From: Monarcha castaneiventris obscurior
Lineage: Eukaryota > Chordata > Aves > Passeriformes > Monarchidae
Assembly: GCA_026261815.1 (NCBI GenBank)
Contig: JAMPIT010000575.1
Location: forward strand, 40,959,501-41,023,500
DNA: 64,000 nt
Direction: 5' to 3'
How positions within the stretch are numbered: the first letter of the stretch is position 1; every line of letters begins with the position of its first letter. The translations under genes were made by a program, and so were the position numbers. Positions 25,201 to 33,228 of this stretch are shown here, in pieces. Under the pieces are notes generated by a model. The model was not told the origin of the DNA, did not search any database, and saw nothing but the letters and a program-made list of their open reading frames with translations.

Positions 25201-26222
25201 CTCTGTCAAACAGTGTTTCAGAACTTCATTTTATCATAACCTGTGGTTATTGCTTCCAGGCAAATGGAAATGAAAAATTCCATTTTTTTTGCTAGAGAGG
25301 TGTTTTAGTGTGATGTGCTCAGGTTAAGAAAGTAGATATGAAAAGAGAAATATGAGCACATAAACTAAATTTCTGTATAAGTAACAGAGAAACAACGGAA
25401 ATAGAGGGAAAGGCAAATTCAGCAAAAGAACTGGGAGCAAGAACGCTGAAGTTTTCAAAGTGTGAAAAGGAAAACAGTAAGAAAAGTACGTAGGAATATG
25501 AAAGAAACAATGAAAGAATCATAGAAGTTAACAGATTGCAAATGAAGTAACTGTGAAAGTTAGTGTAATACGTACACATACGTATGTATCTCAGAAATTT
25601 AATTAGCTTGCCTAATTATTTAGGGATTAAAATTGGTAATAGGAAACTGGGAAATTTTACAAGTAGACTTACATGTAAGTACTTGTAAGTAAGTAAGTGT
25701 TGTAGGTACTTACATGTCATACAAGTACATTGCCTTTCTAATCCATGACCTTTCTGCACCTCTTCTTTTGGCTTTGTTTCCACATGTTACCAAATTAAAT
25801 GACTAAAACTGTGTCATTTTGTATTGGTCTTTTTAATGAACAGCAGTCAATCCCTAGCCAATCTACGTCTGGAATGCTTGTTGCCGGCTTAGAGTAGCTG
25901 GCATTCTTTTCTCTAGCTGTAGATTTCTTTATTGATACCAAAATTTTTGTTCCTGTACTATCTAGATACAAATTTTAAAAATAGAGATATGGCCTATACT
26001 TCAGCATTTGTTGGTAGGGGAAATAAAACCAGTGCTGTTAAATTACATTTTCATAATCTTCAGGAAGTTTTGAGTTGAATATTTGACTGTGAATCTTAGT
26101 TTTATTCAAGTATTTTGTTTATGTAATATTCATTATATACTTTCATGCTTTTTTCAGATGTTCAAGAAGCTATTACCAGAAACCCATTTGCTTCACATGT
26201 TTTACAGATAAGCAGCCCTTAG
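1139..26222 (+). CDS. CEP126: CEP126 (KIAA1377), spliced, 5' part outside window
   Basis: Centrosomal protein of 126 kDa, known in mammals to sit at the centrosome, basal body and midbody and to help organise microtubules for primary cilium formation. I place nine + strand exons here: 1139-1284, 2691-2811, 6281-6479, 16471-18601, 20851-about 21008, 22535-22659, 22956-23043, 23577-23786 and 26158-26222. Together they give about 1080 codons; with about 80 missing N-terminal residues this fits the roughly 1100-residue family length. Recognition rests on the Glu/Lys-rich coiled coil (AFEERQKEEEEKEQRLREQ), the KNLKEMRQLLEKQHLSNLE segment, the SILRKDSKYE and KLRW motifs of the central exon, and the C-terminal STAQFLVAEKLANTP and LSVEEQKIFQSL segments. 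Splice phases agree at all junctions except after exon 20851. The first exons and promoter are upstream of position 1. The reading frame has two possible lesions, described separately. Confidence 0.92.
1335..1400 (-). repeat. CR1 LINE 3' tail (antisense)
   Basis: Begins with 'cacagaatcagagaatag' and continues 'ggttggaagggacctctgga', the reverse complement of the CR1 3' end with its octamer repeats. About 65 bp, within a CEP126 intron. Confidence 0.85.
1401..2690. other. CEP126 intron, nothing else seen
   Basis: AT-rich intron sequence. Open frames here are short and lack splice support. No recognisable repeat beyond the CR1 tail at its start. Confidence 0.6.
2691..2811 (+). CDS. CEP126: CEP126 exon
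   Basis: The acceptor is TATGTTTTTAG at 2681-2690 and the donor is TTCAG/GTAAGC at 2812. The frame starts with CT completing GCT from the previous exon and ends with AG. It encodes ALIPPVQTKTAFQLEEALEQ and then a short tail; the LEEALEQIK stretch corresponds to the conserved PPLEEALKQIQ region of the mammalian protein (from memory). The overlapping minus-strand open frame at 2530-2910 is a shadow of this exon. Confidence 0.88.
2812..6280. other. CEP126 intron
   Basis: AT-rich intron. A short direct repeat (TTTTATAAATATAAATG at about 5109 and 5145) and an A12 run near 5550 are the only structures seen. Open frames of up to 99 codons (5181-5480) have no family resemblance. Confidence 0.6.
6281..6479 (+). 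CDS. CEP126: CEP126 exon
   Basis: The acceptor is TTGTGTCAAG at 6271-6280 and the donor is TTGGAG/GTATGA at 6480. One A completes the codon AGA with the AG of the previous exon, and the exon ends in phase 0. The first half is Ser/Asp-rich; the second half (HQLLFQKNLKEMRQLLEKQ, HLSNLE) is a predicted amphipathic helix that matches the conserved segment preceding the large exon in the family. Confidence 0.9.
10917..10942. repeat. (TA)n microsatellite
   Basis: About 10 TA units followed by GTATATG, inside the large CEP126 intron. Confidence 0.8.
12035..12113 (+). repeat. CR1 LINE 3' end (sense)
   Basis: 'ttcagtgatccttgtatgtc' and 'ttctgtgattct' match the 3' terminal part of avian CR1 in sense orientation. 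About 80 bp, severely 5'-truncated. Confidence 0.8.
16471..18601 (+). CDS. CEP126: CEP126 giant central exon
   Basis: This 2131-bp exon holds nearly two thirds of the coding sequence seen here. The acceptor is TATATTTCAG at 16461-16470 and the donor is ACTACTG/GTAAGAG at 18602. The open frame continues upstream to 16399 in the intron, so the ATG at 16399 is not the real start: the 5' exon ends in phase 0 and joins at NFHQEVKETDDSESLTSLDS, equivalent to the family's FCDEVNQ region. The protein is low-complexity, Ser/Asn/Lys-rich and probably disordered. It has conserved islands: SILRKDSKYE (17471-17502), the SIRDSLELAKTK helix, and RKLRW (about 17632-17646). A basic stretch (KKRRGTVIQLQSATEANK) lies near 18070. 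The exon ends with one base (G). Confidence 0.95.
18602..20850. other. CEP126 intron
   Basis: AT-rich intron. A 24-bp tandem duplication containing GCAGCTGGAGCTCCTGA is at about 19444-19490. Open frames here lack splice support. Confidence 0.6.
20851..21008 (+). CDS. CEP126: CEP126 exon with in-frame TGA before the donor
   Basis: The acceptor TTTCCTTTTCAG is strong, and GT completes GGT with the G left by the previous exon. The frame encodes KWQPFKANASRVTIEGSSWM and continues to VSRISCFLFL, then meets TGA at 21003-21005. A near-consensus donor ATG/GTAAGC follows at 21009. The next exon (22535) needs one base from this exon, but the end at 21008 gives phase 0. A missing base in the T-rich run 20991-21000 would explain both the stop and the phase clash. 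Weak in-phase donors at 20962 (CTA/GTTTCA) or 20986 (TCA/GTTGTT) are alternatives. Confidence 0.7.
21535..22080 (+). mobile_element. CR1 LINE, 5'-truncated 3' end (sense)
   Basis: About 545 bp of the CR1 ORF2 C-terminus and 3' UTR. It begins near 'ccacatctggaacactctgt' and ends with 'ttctatgattctgtga', the octamer tail. The reading frame is broken. It lies between two CEP126 exons (20851 and 22535) in the same direction as the gene. Confidence 0.92.
22535..22659 (+). CDS. CEP126: CEP126 exon
   Basis: The acceptor is GTCATTTAAG at 22525-22534 with a T-rich upstream tract; the donor is GCACAG/GTTAAT at 22660, which is weak. It starts with two bases of a split codon and encodes VVPVTRQNQVFDNCENEHQ followed by RRQSVVSKRWKPAHHAQ, a basic segment in the C-terminal third. 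A second acceptor inside the exon (AAG at 22551-22553) would require a different phase. Another open frame runs over the same bases, but only this one agrees with the phase of the next exon. Confidence 0.78.
22956..23043 (+). CDS. CEP126: CEP126 exon
   Basis: The acceptor is TATTTTTTATAG ending at 22955 and the donor is GAAG/GTATAG at 23044. It enters in phase 0 and leaves one base (G). It encodes NSLGAVQLSPVQSAFDPVQ and KMKNIYKSEE. The exon is only 88 bp and would be missed by a size cutoff; it is supported by phase agreement on both sides. Confidence 0.8.
23577..23786 (+). CDS. CEP126: CEP126 exon, conserved C-terminal region
   Basis: The acceptor is AATCTCTTCAG ending at 23576 and the donor is CAAA/GTAAGT at 23787, an excellent match. 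TT completes GTT, giving EE-VSESTAQFLVAEKLANTP and later LSVEEQKIFQSLVCLNQKLQ, among the best conserved parts of the family. An alternative acceptor at 23555 (CATTTGAAG) is 21 bp upstream in the same phase and would add seven residues; I prefer the CAG site because the family has VS directly after the Glu pair (from memory). The exon leaves one base (A). Confidence 0.88.
23787..26157. other. CEP126 intron
   Basis: AT-rich intron. The region 25660-25735 contains overlapping short palindromes (CTTACATGTAAG and repeats of AAGTACTT). The minus-strand open frame 25319-25579 is low-complexity and not convincing. Confidence 0.55.
26158..26222 (+). CDS. CEP126: CEP126 exon ending in TAG over a splice donor
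   Basis: The acceptor CATGCTTTTTTCAG ends at 26157. AT completes AAT and the frame reads NVQEAITRNPFASHVLQISS, P, then TAG at 26220-26222 followed at once by TAA. The segment matches the last part of CEP126, where mammals have a similar QESI-KNP-LQI pattern (from memory). The bases at 26222-26227 are a perfect GTAAGT donor, so the exon may continue by splicing after 26221. Either this is the true C-terminus or a further exon follows (see 30400). Confidence 0.8.
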
Positions 26223-26923
26223 TAAGTACTTAATTTAAATGTGTTCAGCTTTAATTTCTACAGACTAACCTTATGGCTTATTTTATTGTAAAAATATAAT
26301 TGAAAATACTAATATGTTCATCTGGCTTGCCGTATTTTCTGTTTATGTAAAAAAAAGGCCCTTACAAACATGAACTTCATAGTACTTAAACAGGTTTAAG
26401 AGATTATATCAGACTGCCTCATCCTCTGGCTTCATTTTCATTTTGGTATCTGAAGACACTTGCCGAGTCCAGGAAGTTCTAAGAACTTTCAAGGAACAGT
26501 AATTTAGTAGGGTCCATTTGAAGTCATATATATATGTAAAAGTAATATTTGTATTTCTTAATAACATAGAGAGAAAAGGGGTAATTCTGCATGGCAGTGC
26601 ATAAAATAATTGTTAATGCAATGAATTCATACTTTGACCTGAAGGTAGACCACTTTCTGTAAGTGATAGGTATTACCTTTCTTCAATAGGTATTTGTATT
26701 TTGTTTCATATGTTCTAGATTTTGTCAGTCTGAAACAAAATATGGTACCTGGCATGTAAAGAAGTGAATAGGCAGATGAGTGTCTGAAGTACAAAATTTA
26801 CATTTCAAATGTTCAGTGTATGATGCAGGAGTTAGTATTTATAAATCTGTAGCATCACTCTTCCCCTGTACTATAAATTTACACTGAAGAAAAATTATAG
26901 ACATGACCATTTACTCAGAAACA
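26223..26923. other. 3' flank or last intron of CEP126
   Basis: AT-rich sequence with no gene seen. If the GTAAGT donor at 26222 is used, this is the start of the last intron; if not, it is 3' UTR and flank. I see no convincing AATAAA within the first 700 bp. Confidence 0.5.
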
Positions 26924-28240
26924 TAGAATCATACAATTATTTTGCTTGAAAAAGATCTCTCAGATCATCAAGTCCAACCATTAACCCAGGACTGCCCAGT
27001 CCATCCCTAACCCACATCTTTAAGTGCCACATCTACACATCTTTTAAAAACTTCCAGGGATGGGGACTCCACCACTACCCCATGGAGCATGTTTCAATGA
27101 TTGACAACCTTTTTCATGAAGAAAATCATCCTAATACCCAATCTAAACCTCCCCTGGCACAATTTGAGGCTGTTTCCTCTTGTCTTGTTACTTGAGAGAA
27201 GAGACCAACCCCCACCTGGCTCCAGCCTCCTTTCAGGCAGTTGTAGAGAGTGATAAGGTCCCCCTGAGCCTCCTTTTCTCCAAGCTAAACACCCCCAGCT
27301 CCCTCAGCTGCTCCTCACAGGACTTGTGCTCCAGAGCCTTCCCCAGCTCCGTTGCCTTTCTCTGGACACGCTCCAGCCCCTCAATGTCTTTCTTGCAGTG
27401 AGGGGCCCAGAACTGAGCACAGGATTGGAGGTGTGGCCTCAGCAGTGCCGAGTACAGGGGGACGGTCACTGCCCTGCTCCTGCTGGCCACACCACTGCTG
27501 ATCCAGGCCAGGTGCCATTGGCCTTCTTGGCCACCTGGGCACAGATGGATCATGTTTAGCAGCTGTTGACCAGCACCCCCAGGTCCTTTTCTACCTGGCA
27601 CCTTTCCAGCCACTGCTCCCAGCCTTTAGCACTGCCTGGGGTTGTTGTGACCCCAAGGGCAGGACCTGACCTCAGCCTTGCTAAGCCTCATACAGTTGGC
27701 CTTGGCCCATCAATCCAGCTTGCCCAGATTGCCCTGCAGAGCCACCAGCAGATCAGCACTCCCACCCAACTTGGTGTCAGCTGCAAAGTGATTGAGGGTA
27801 TATTCATCCCCTCATCCAGATCATTGATAAAGAACTGGCCCTAGCACTAAGCCCTTGGGAAACCCATTTGTGACTGGGTGCCAGCTGGATGTAAGTCCAG
27901 TCACCACCAGTCTCTGGGCTCAGTCAGCTAGATAGTTTACCCAGTGAGGAGTGCATCCATTCACATCATAAGCAGCCAGTTTTCTGGGAGACTCCTGTGG
28001 GAAGCTGTGGCAAAGGCTTTGCTAAAGTCCAGGCAAACGACAAGTACAGCCTTTCCTGTATCCACTAAGTGAGTCACCTGGTCATAGAAGGAGATTAAGT
28101 TGGTCAAAGAGGACCTGCCTTTCCTAAACCCACTCTGGCTGGGCCTGATACCCTGGTGGTCCTGTATATGCTGTGTGATCACACCCAAGATGGTCTGCTT
28201 CACATGCTCCACATACTTTACTGGATAAGCGGTTACCAAA
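26924..28240 (-). mobile_element. CR1 LINE, 1.3 kb, with RT remains (antisense)
   Basis: The 3' octamer tail (CATAGAATCATACAAT in the + strand) is at the left end, so the element runs leftward. Minus-strand translation at 27961-28239 gives a reverse-transcriptase core piece (PSQSGFRKGRSSLTNLISF and LDFSKAFATASH), and at 27233-27500 the ORF2 C-terminus ([15 protein letters not shown] in related form, then [20 protein letters not shown] and [14 protein letters not shown]). The element is 5'-truncated within the RT domain, and the frame between the two pieces is interrupted. It is a dead copy. It lies just past the CEP126 stop codon. Confidence 0.93.
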
Positions 28241-29212
28241 CATGTTAGAGGAAATATTCTTTATTCATAAGGCTTTTGCAGGTTTCTGAATTTGAGACTG
28301 AAACACCCCAGGAAGCATCCCAGCTCCTAAATTCAAAATGATTCCCTGGTTCTGAAGTGGGACTGTGAAGAGACCATGGTGCGTCATTGCCTTTCTTCCT
28401 GTGAATCTGAGTAATAGGTGTGACTTGGAACCTCAGCTTCTTTTCTTCTGCCTCCCATCTTATAAATTTAGTGTTTTATGTCCAAACAACTTGTAAATTT
28501 TGCATTTTTCTGCACAGTTACCTTTATTGGATCTAACTGTGTTTTAGTAATACATTTTGAGCTTGTTTTCTGGTTCTTCATAGTCTGTCCTACATTAAAA
28601 AAAAAAAAGAAACAAAGCTGTTCTACTCACCAATGCATTTTCCTGGCTTTCCCTAGTCAGAATTCCTTCTTGGCTGACTGGTCTGTGACAAAGCTTTCTC
28701 CCACTAATTCATCTACAAGATTTTTCTTTCATGAATAAGATATAAACACTTGATAATACTCGGGCTGTCCAGTCTCTGGAACAGTAAAGTCTCTGATAGA
28801 TATTTAACACCCTTCTTTCACTACGAGTATATTCTTACACATTAAAACAGGTGTCCAGCTATAGATATACATTCAAATCTCAGCCAGTATTTTGGAATTC
28901 TTCTTGATGATAAGAATGAACTGTCATACAAGTACCCAGAAAAAAAGTGCAGAAAAAGTACAGATGAATGAGATTTCATCAAATCTCCTAGGAGAAACAC
29001 TGGGGTTTTAAATTTTTAATTTACCAAGAGAACAACCTGTATCAACTCTCCTTGTTTCAGAGCACCCAAATAATGTATGGATATTTACTCAGTAATTTCT
29101 GTGAAGGACATTGTGCTCTGTAATACCAACCTCTAAATCCAGATGAAGGTATGCAGTTGTTTGTACAATGGACAACAGATCACATGGTACCATCAAATAA
29201 TGGTTCTTGAAT
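28241..29212. other. intergenic, nothing recognised
   Basis: AT-rich sequence after the CR1 copy. An A12 run occurs near 28599. No gene or repeat family recognised. Confidence 0.5.
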
Positions 29213-29312
29213 GTTATACATAGTATAACATATACATATATGTATATATGTATATGTTACACATATGTATATGTATGTGTAACATTACATATATGTACAT
29301 GTTATACATAAT
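29213..29312. repeat. AT-rich palindromic tract
   Basis: Alternating TATA/CATATG units form nested inverted repeats, for example GTAACATATACATATA-like arms facing TATATGTATATGTTAC, and ATGTTACACATA facing TATGTGTAACAT. Confidence 0.7.
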
Positions 29313-29366
29313 CACATTTCTGTTTACATACATGTACATCTCATTATTTTCTATTTTGTTATAGAG

Positions 29367-29534
29367 TATTCATCAATGCATATCCTGCCCTTGGGTGAGC
29401 CCTGCAATAGCCTCACAGCAGTACCAGAGTACCTCCAGCTGGCAGCCCACTGCACTTGTGCAGGAGACACTGACATTACCTGCTACAGGATCTTGTGGCT
29501 TTATGTACTTTATATGCAGCGTGTATTCTGTTTG
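29367..29534 (+). other. exon-like open frame, weak
   Basis: After an acceptor-like TTGTTATAGAG the frame reads IHQCISCPWVSPAIASQQYQ, continues STSSWQPTALVQETLTLPAT, and ends at TGA near 29534. It is more GC-rich than its surroundings and would be in phase with a spliced exon 26158. No clear donor or family match; possibly chance. Confidence 0.2.
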
Positions 29535-29824
29535 ACACTACAAAATTAGCAACAAAATTAAGAAGACAGCAGAAACTCAAATAATGAATGTCAATTGACT
29601 GGTAAGCATTTTTAGGATAACTAAGTCTATTTTATTCTGAAATTTATTGTAAAATTAGTTTTAAAAAACCTGTCTGAATTGTTATGCCATTTCTGGATTA
29701 AAGGCCTTTTTTTAACCAGCATGATACCTAAATCTGTGGAGTTAGTTAATTGCTAAGAAATGGTGACTTTTTAACTTCTCCTTTTTCACTTCCTCTGCTG
29801 TTTTGATACAAAGTAGATAAGCAT

Positions 29825-29935
29825 TCATAGAATCATAAAATCACAGAATCATTTTGGTTGGAACATTGAGTCCAATCTGACATCACCATGTTTATCACTA
29901 AAGCAAGTCCCCAGGCGCCACACCCGCATCTCTTT
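29825..29935 (-). repeat. CR1 LINE 3' tail (antisense)
   Basis: 'catagaatcataaaatcaca' followed by 'ttggttggaacattgagtcc' is the reverse complement of a CR1 3' end, ending in a T8 run. Confidence 0.85.
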
Positions 29936-30399
29936 TTTTTAAAAAAGAGCAGAAACAGTCAACAAGTCTAGGATGGTAATTAGCTGCAAGAAGCAATAAA
30001 AACAATTTACGAAATCTCTCAATTTATAATTTCCTATTAGATGCCTGATTCTCTGTTTGTATCTACACAGTAACAATTGTAGGGTTTGTCTTGGGGGTTG
30101 AGCACTCCCGTCTTCCACCAGAGCTGTGCCCGAGCCCCACACAGCATTGCTGCTAGTCATTGGAACAAAGTGTGTGGAAGCTTAGGAGAGCTTTATTTCA
30201 GGAGTGGACTCAGTGCCATAACAATGCAACCATGGAAAATGTCCCCCCATTTAGAGACTGGTATTCTGTAAATCGAATACATCCTTCCAAAAGAAGCTCT
30301 TAAATGATTATTTGGCAAAAGTATTTAAAAAACTTTGTTGTTCCCTGTCATACCAAGATCGTCATATCATTGTCTTTAAAAAGTGCTGCCATTGCTTAG

Positions 30400-30598
30400 G
30401 AAGGAACCAGCCTGTAAGAAAAAGAGAAGAAGAAAACATGTGCCTGTCATAAAAATGGACAGTTTATCAGGGTTTAGAAGTACCTGCCGGTGCATTGTGT
30501 CAGCCAAGACTAAGGTGAGCTACATACAGCAAATAGCAGCTGAAATTTTACAAGGAAGGTTTAGGGAAAGATTGATTTTTTTCAAGAAAATATGTTGA
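30400..30598 (+). CDS. candidate last CEP126 exon, Lys/Arg-rich
   Basis: An acceptor-like CATTGCTTAG ends at 30399. The frame then reads KEPACKKKRRRKHVPVIKMD and SLSGFRSTCRCIVSAKTKV, stopping with TGA at 30596-30598, and two AATAAA signals follow within 25 bp. The phase (one base in) matches the two bases left if exon 26158 is spliced at its GTAAGT donor, but the junction codon would be TAG. The lysine-rich tail agrees loosely with the basic tail of CEP126 in other vertebrates. A strong donor (ACTAAG/GTGAGC at 30514) also lies inside. No database check was possible; this may be chance open sequence. Confidence 0.35.
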
Positions 30599-30608
30599 AG
30601 AATGGAAT

Positions 30609-30621
30609 AATAAATAATAAA
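30609..30621 (+). promoter_or_regulatory. two AATAAA polyadenylation signals
   Basis: AATAAA occurs at 30609-30614 and again at 30616-30621, directly after the stop of the lysine-rich open frame. In AT-rich DNA such motifs are common by chance; the position is what makes them of note as a possible 3' end of CEP126. Confidence 0.35.
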
Positions 30622-30629
30622 TAACCTTT

Positions 30630-33085
30630 CTCCTCTAGCTAGGCATTGGAACATCTTTGGAGGAAAAATCTGACAGGTTTAAAAGGGGCTGACTTCAGTC
30701 TGGAGCCTGTTAAGATAAACTGTATTTAAACATCAAAACTGCAGACACTTGGTTTCTTATGACCACTGTTGCCATCTGTTCTAACTGTTCTGCCAGAAAA
30801 GGGAGACTATAGCTTAAGTCCACGTGCCTGAAGGACTTTGATGTGTGTTAGTACTTACTGGGTCTTTGGTGCTCAAATAAATGTAGAATTCCCAGCAAAA
30901 TGCATGAAACAAACAAACAAGGAGCATTTTGAGTTTGAAGTCAAAATTGGTTTGCTCAGAAATACTGAGTCCTTACATCTCTGTTTGTAAGCAGTCTCCT
31001 GCGACATTCCAGTATGGTGAGGATTTCATATTTAAATAGCGGGGGAAGGTTTCCCCACAGAGATTAAGAGAGGGGAAAGCAAATAATCCAAATACCAGAG
31101 GCCATGGTAGTGGCTAGTCAGCAAGCCAGAGCACCAGCTTAACCAGGTTTCTACTCCTGTTAATCAGTTTAGGTGGCAAAAGTAAAGCCCATGAGTCAAC
31201 TTCCTCAATTACATGAAGACATTCTTTCAAAAACAGGTGCTTGCATTTACATTCTAGGAAAATAGTTTCAAATTAGTTTTTTGAGTTATAGGCTTCAAGT
31301 CAGAGGTAATAACCTTGTTTCTGAGGTCACTTTGTCTCTTGTGACAACAGTGAAGTATAGTTTTTGTTTAGATGTCTAAACAGGGTGACCCTTGGGCATG
31401 AGGAAAGTGCACTATGAGAGTGGGCCCAGGGGCAGCAGCTGGATTCTGAGCACCTGTGAAAAGCCAGAGCAGAGCCTCATGAGGGTGTCATTGACAAGCA
31501 GCCTCCTGAGTGCAGACATGGCCGGGGAGGGCGAAGGGTAGAAGAAACGGGCTGATGTTAACACAACCTTTATGCCCCATCAGGGGTTTACAGGGCATGA
31601 AAGCACCCCTACCAAGGTCTGCCTTTTCCTCCATCACCTGTGTAGCAGCCTCCAATGCTGCCAGGAAGAAAATCATCTGCTTCTACATCTGGGAGGGCAG
31701 CACAGCCAATAGCCACCATCCACCCCAGCACCTGCAGCTAGGCTTTAGGATGGCAGGAGCCAATGTATCTGAGGCCTGCCATTGGCATTGGAGGCAGAAG
31801 TGACAGGCATACAGTGCTGTGGATATGAGGGATAGGTCCAGCTGCAGACACATGGGGACTATGACAAGTCCTCAGTGCTGACAGGGACAGACAGCAAGAC
31901 AGGGACTGGTTGGGCTGCAGCTGGAGCTGCTACAGCAGCCTGGGGTCTCTGAACAAGGCTCTGGTTCTCCTTTCTGTTCTGGAACTTTCTTCCAGCTAGG
32001 GTCATTAGACAGCAGGGTCCTTGCTACTATGCTCTCTGGTAAGGTCTTGGCAGTGGCAAGAGCTGCAGCGGTAATGGGAGGGAAGAGGGGGACTGGGAGA
32101 AGTCAAAGACCTTCCTCCTCCAGCCACTGCTCCTGGTCAATTTGCTTTCATGGGCAAAAAAGTATTTTCTGTAGCTACCAGACTCAGGCTAACAGAACTG
32201 CAGCCCTGTGAAGGGGGAAGGCCTTTGCAGAACCACTACTGACACCTGTAAATGATGTTTCAAGCATTTTGAACACTATGTTTTGCAGCCAAATTAGGCA
32301 CAAGAGAACCCTTATGACAGTGTTTGGAGGCAGCCAACATGTGTGTAAAATTTCAGCTGTGAACACTACTATGCTATACAACCACAGGCTGTTAGGAGGG
32401 TGCATCAAAACATTTGAGACTACAGGGCTACCTCAAAATATGCATTTGCCTGTATCAGGCCAGTATATAGTATACAAGTCTTGAGTTGTGTGGCAGCATC
32501 TTTGGTAAAGCCCCTGCTGGCAGGAGAACCTGACTAATACTGTCAAATTCTGCAGACAAAACAGGAATGACAATGCACAGTACAAAAGAAACCAGGAACG
32601 TATGGGCAGAGTGCCATCTAAAACATGGCTGGTGGTGTGTGGGAATGACCAGACTTACTTCTCACCAAATATGCTAAAACACATCTGCTCCATCAAGTAG
32701 ACCATCAAGGAGATGCCATATCCTTTTTTCATCCTCATCATAATATTCATAATCATCTGGCTCATAATGATTCCTTCTCTAATACCATTGCTTTTATAAG
32801 AGGGAATTCACCCAAAGTAAATTTGACCCCCTATAACTAGAGATGACTCCACGTTTTTGAAATTGTATTTCAAATCATAGCCACACGATTCCTTCAATAT
32901 TGAATATAAATCCCAAGCCAGCAGCAATGGTGACAGTGATCCAGAGTGACAGAAGTGTCTGTGGGTGACACAAATCTACATATAAAGTCTCTATTATTGT
33001 AAATTTTAATTTTGTTCTTGTTTTGAGAAGGAAGCAATTGTTTAACATTTTTACTTAATCTGTACCCCATAGTTTGTGCCCTTTC
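30630..33085. other. intergenic, GC-richer block near 31.4-32.2 kb
   Basis: No gene recognised. The part 31380-32220 is richer in G and C than the flanks but poor in CpG, and carries scattered short open frames on both strands that look like chance. It could be a decayed repeat that I cannot name. Confidence 0.4.
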
Positions 33086-33228
33086 AGAGAAACAAAAACA
33101 AAATAGAAAAAAAGAAGGAAAAAAATTGAAAGAAGAAAAATGAAAACAAGGTAAGGTAAGATACAGAAAGGAAAGGTACGGAACGGGAAAGGAAGGCAAG
33201 GCAAGGCAGGGCAAGGCAAGGGGGAAAT
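33086..33228. repeat. purine-rich tract with GGCAA pentamers
   Basis: An A/G-rich strand of about 140 bp grading from AAAGAAGGA into GGAAAGG and then repeated GGCAA units near 33190-33222. The minus-strand open frames over this area (32894-33252, rich in FPLPCLP) are translations of this simple sequence and not genes. Confidence 0.8.

Noticed and set aside
27233..27613. 126-codon minus-strand open frame as a host gene
   Set aside because: It is the CR1 ORF2 C-terminus ([24 protein letters not shown]).
27961..28239. 92-codon minus-strand open frame as a host gene
   Set aside because: It is a CR1 reverse-transcriptase fragment (SQSGFRKGRSSLTNL, LDFSKAF).
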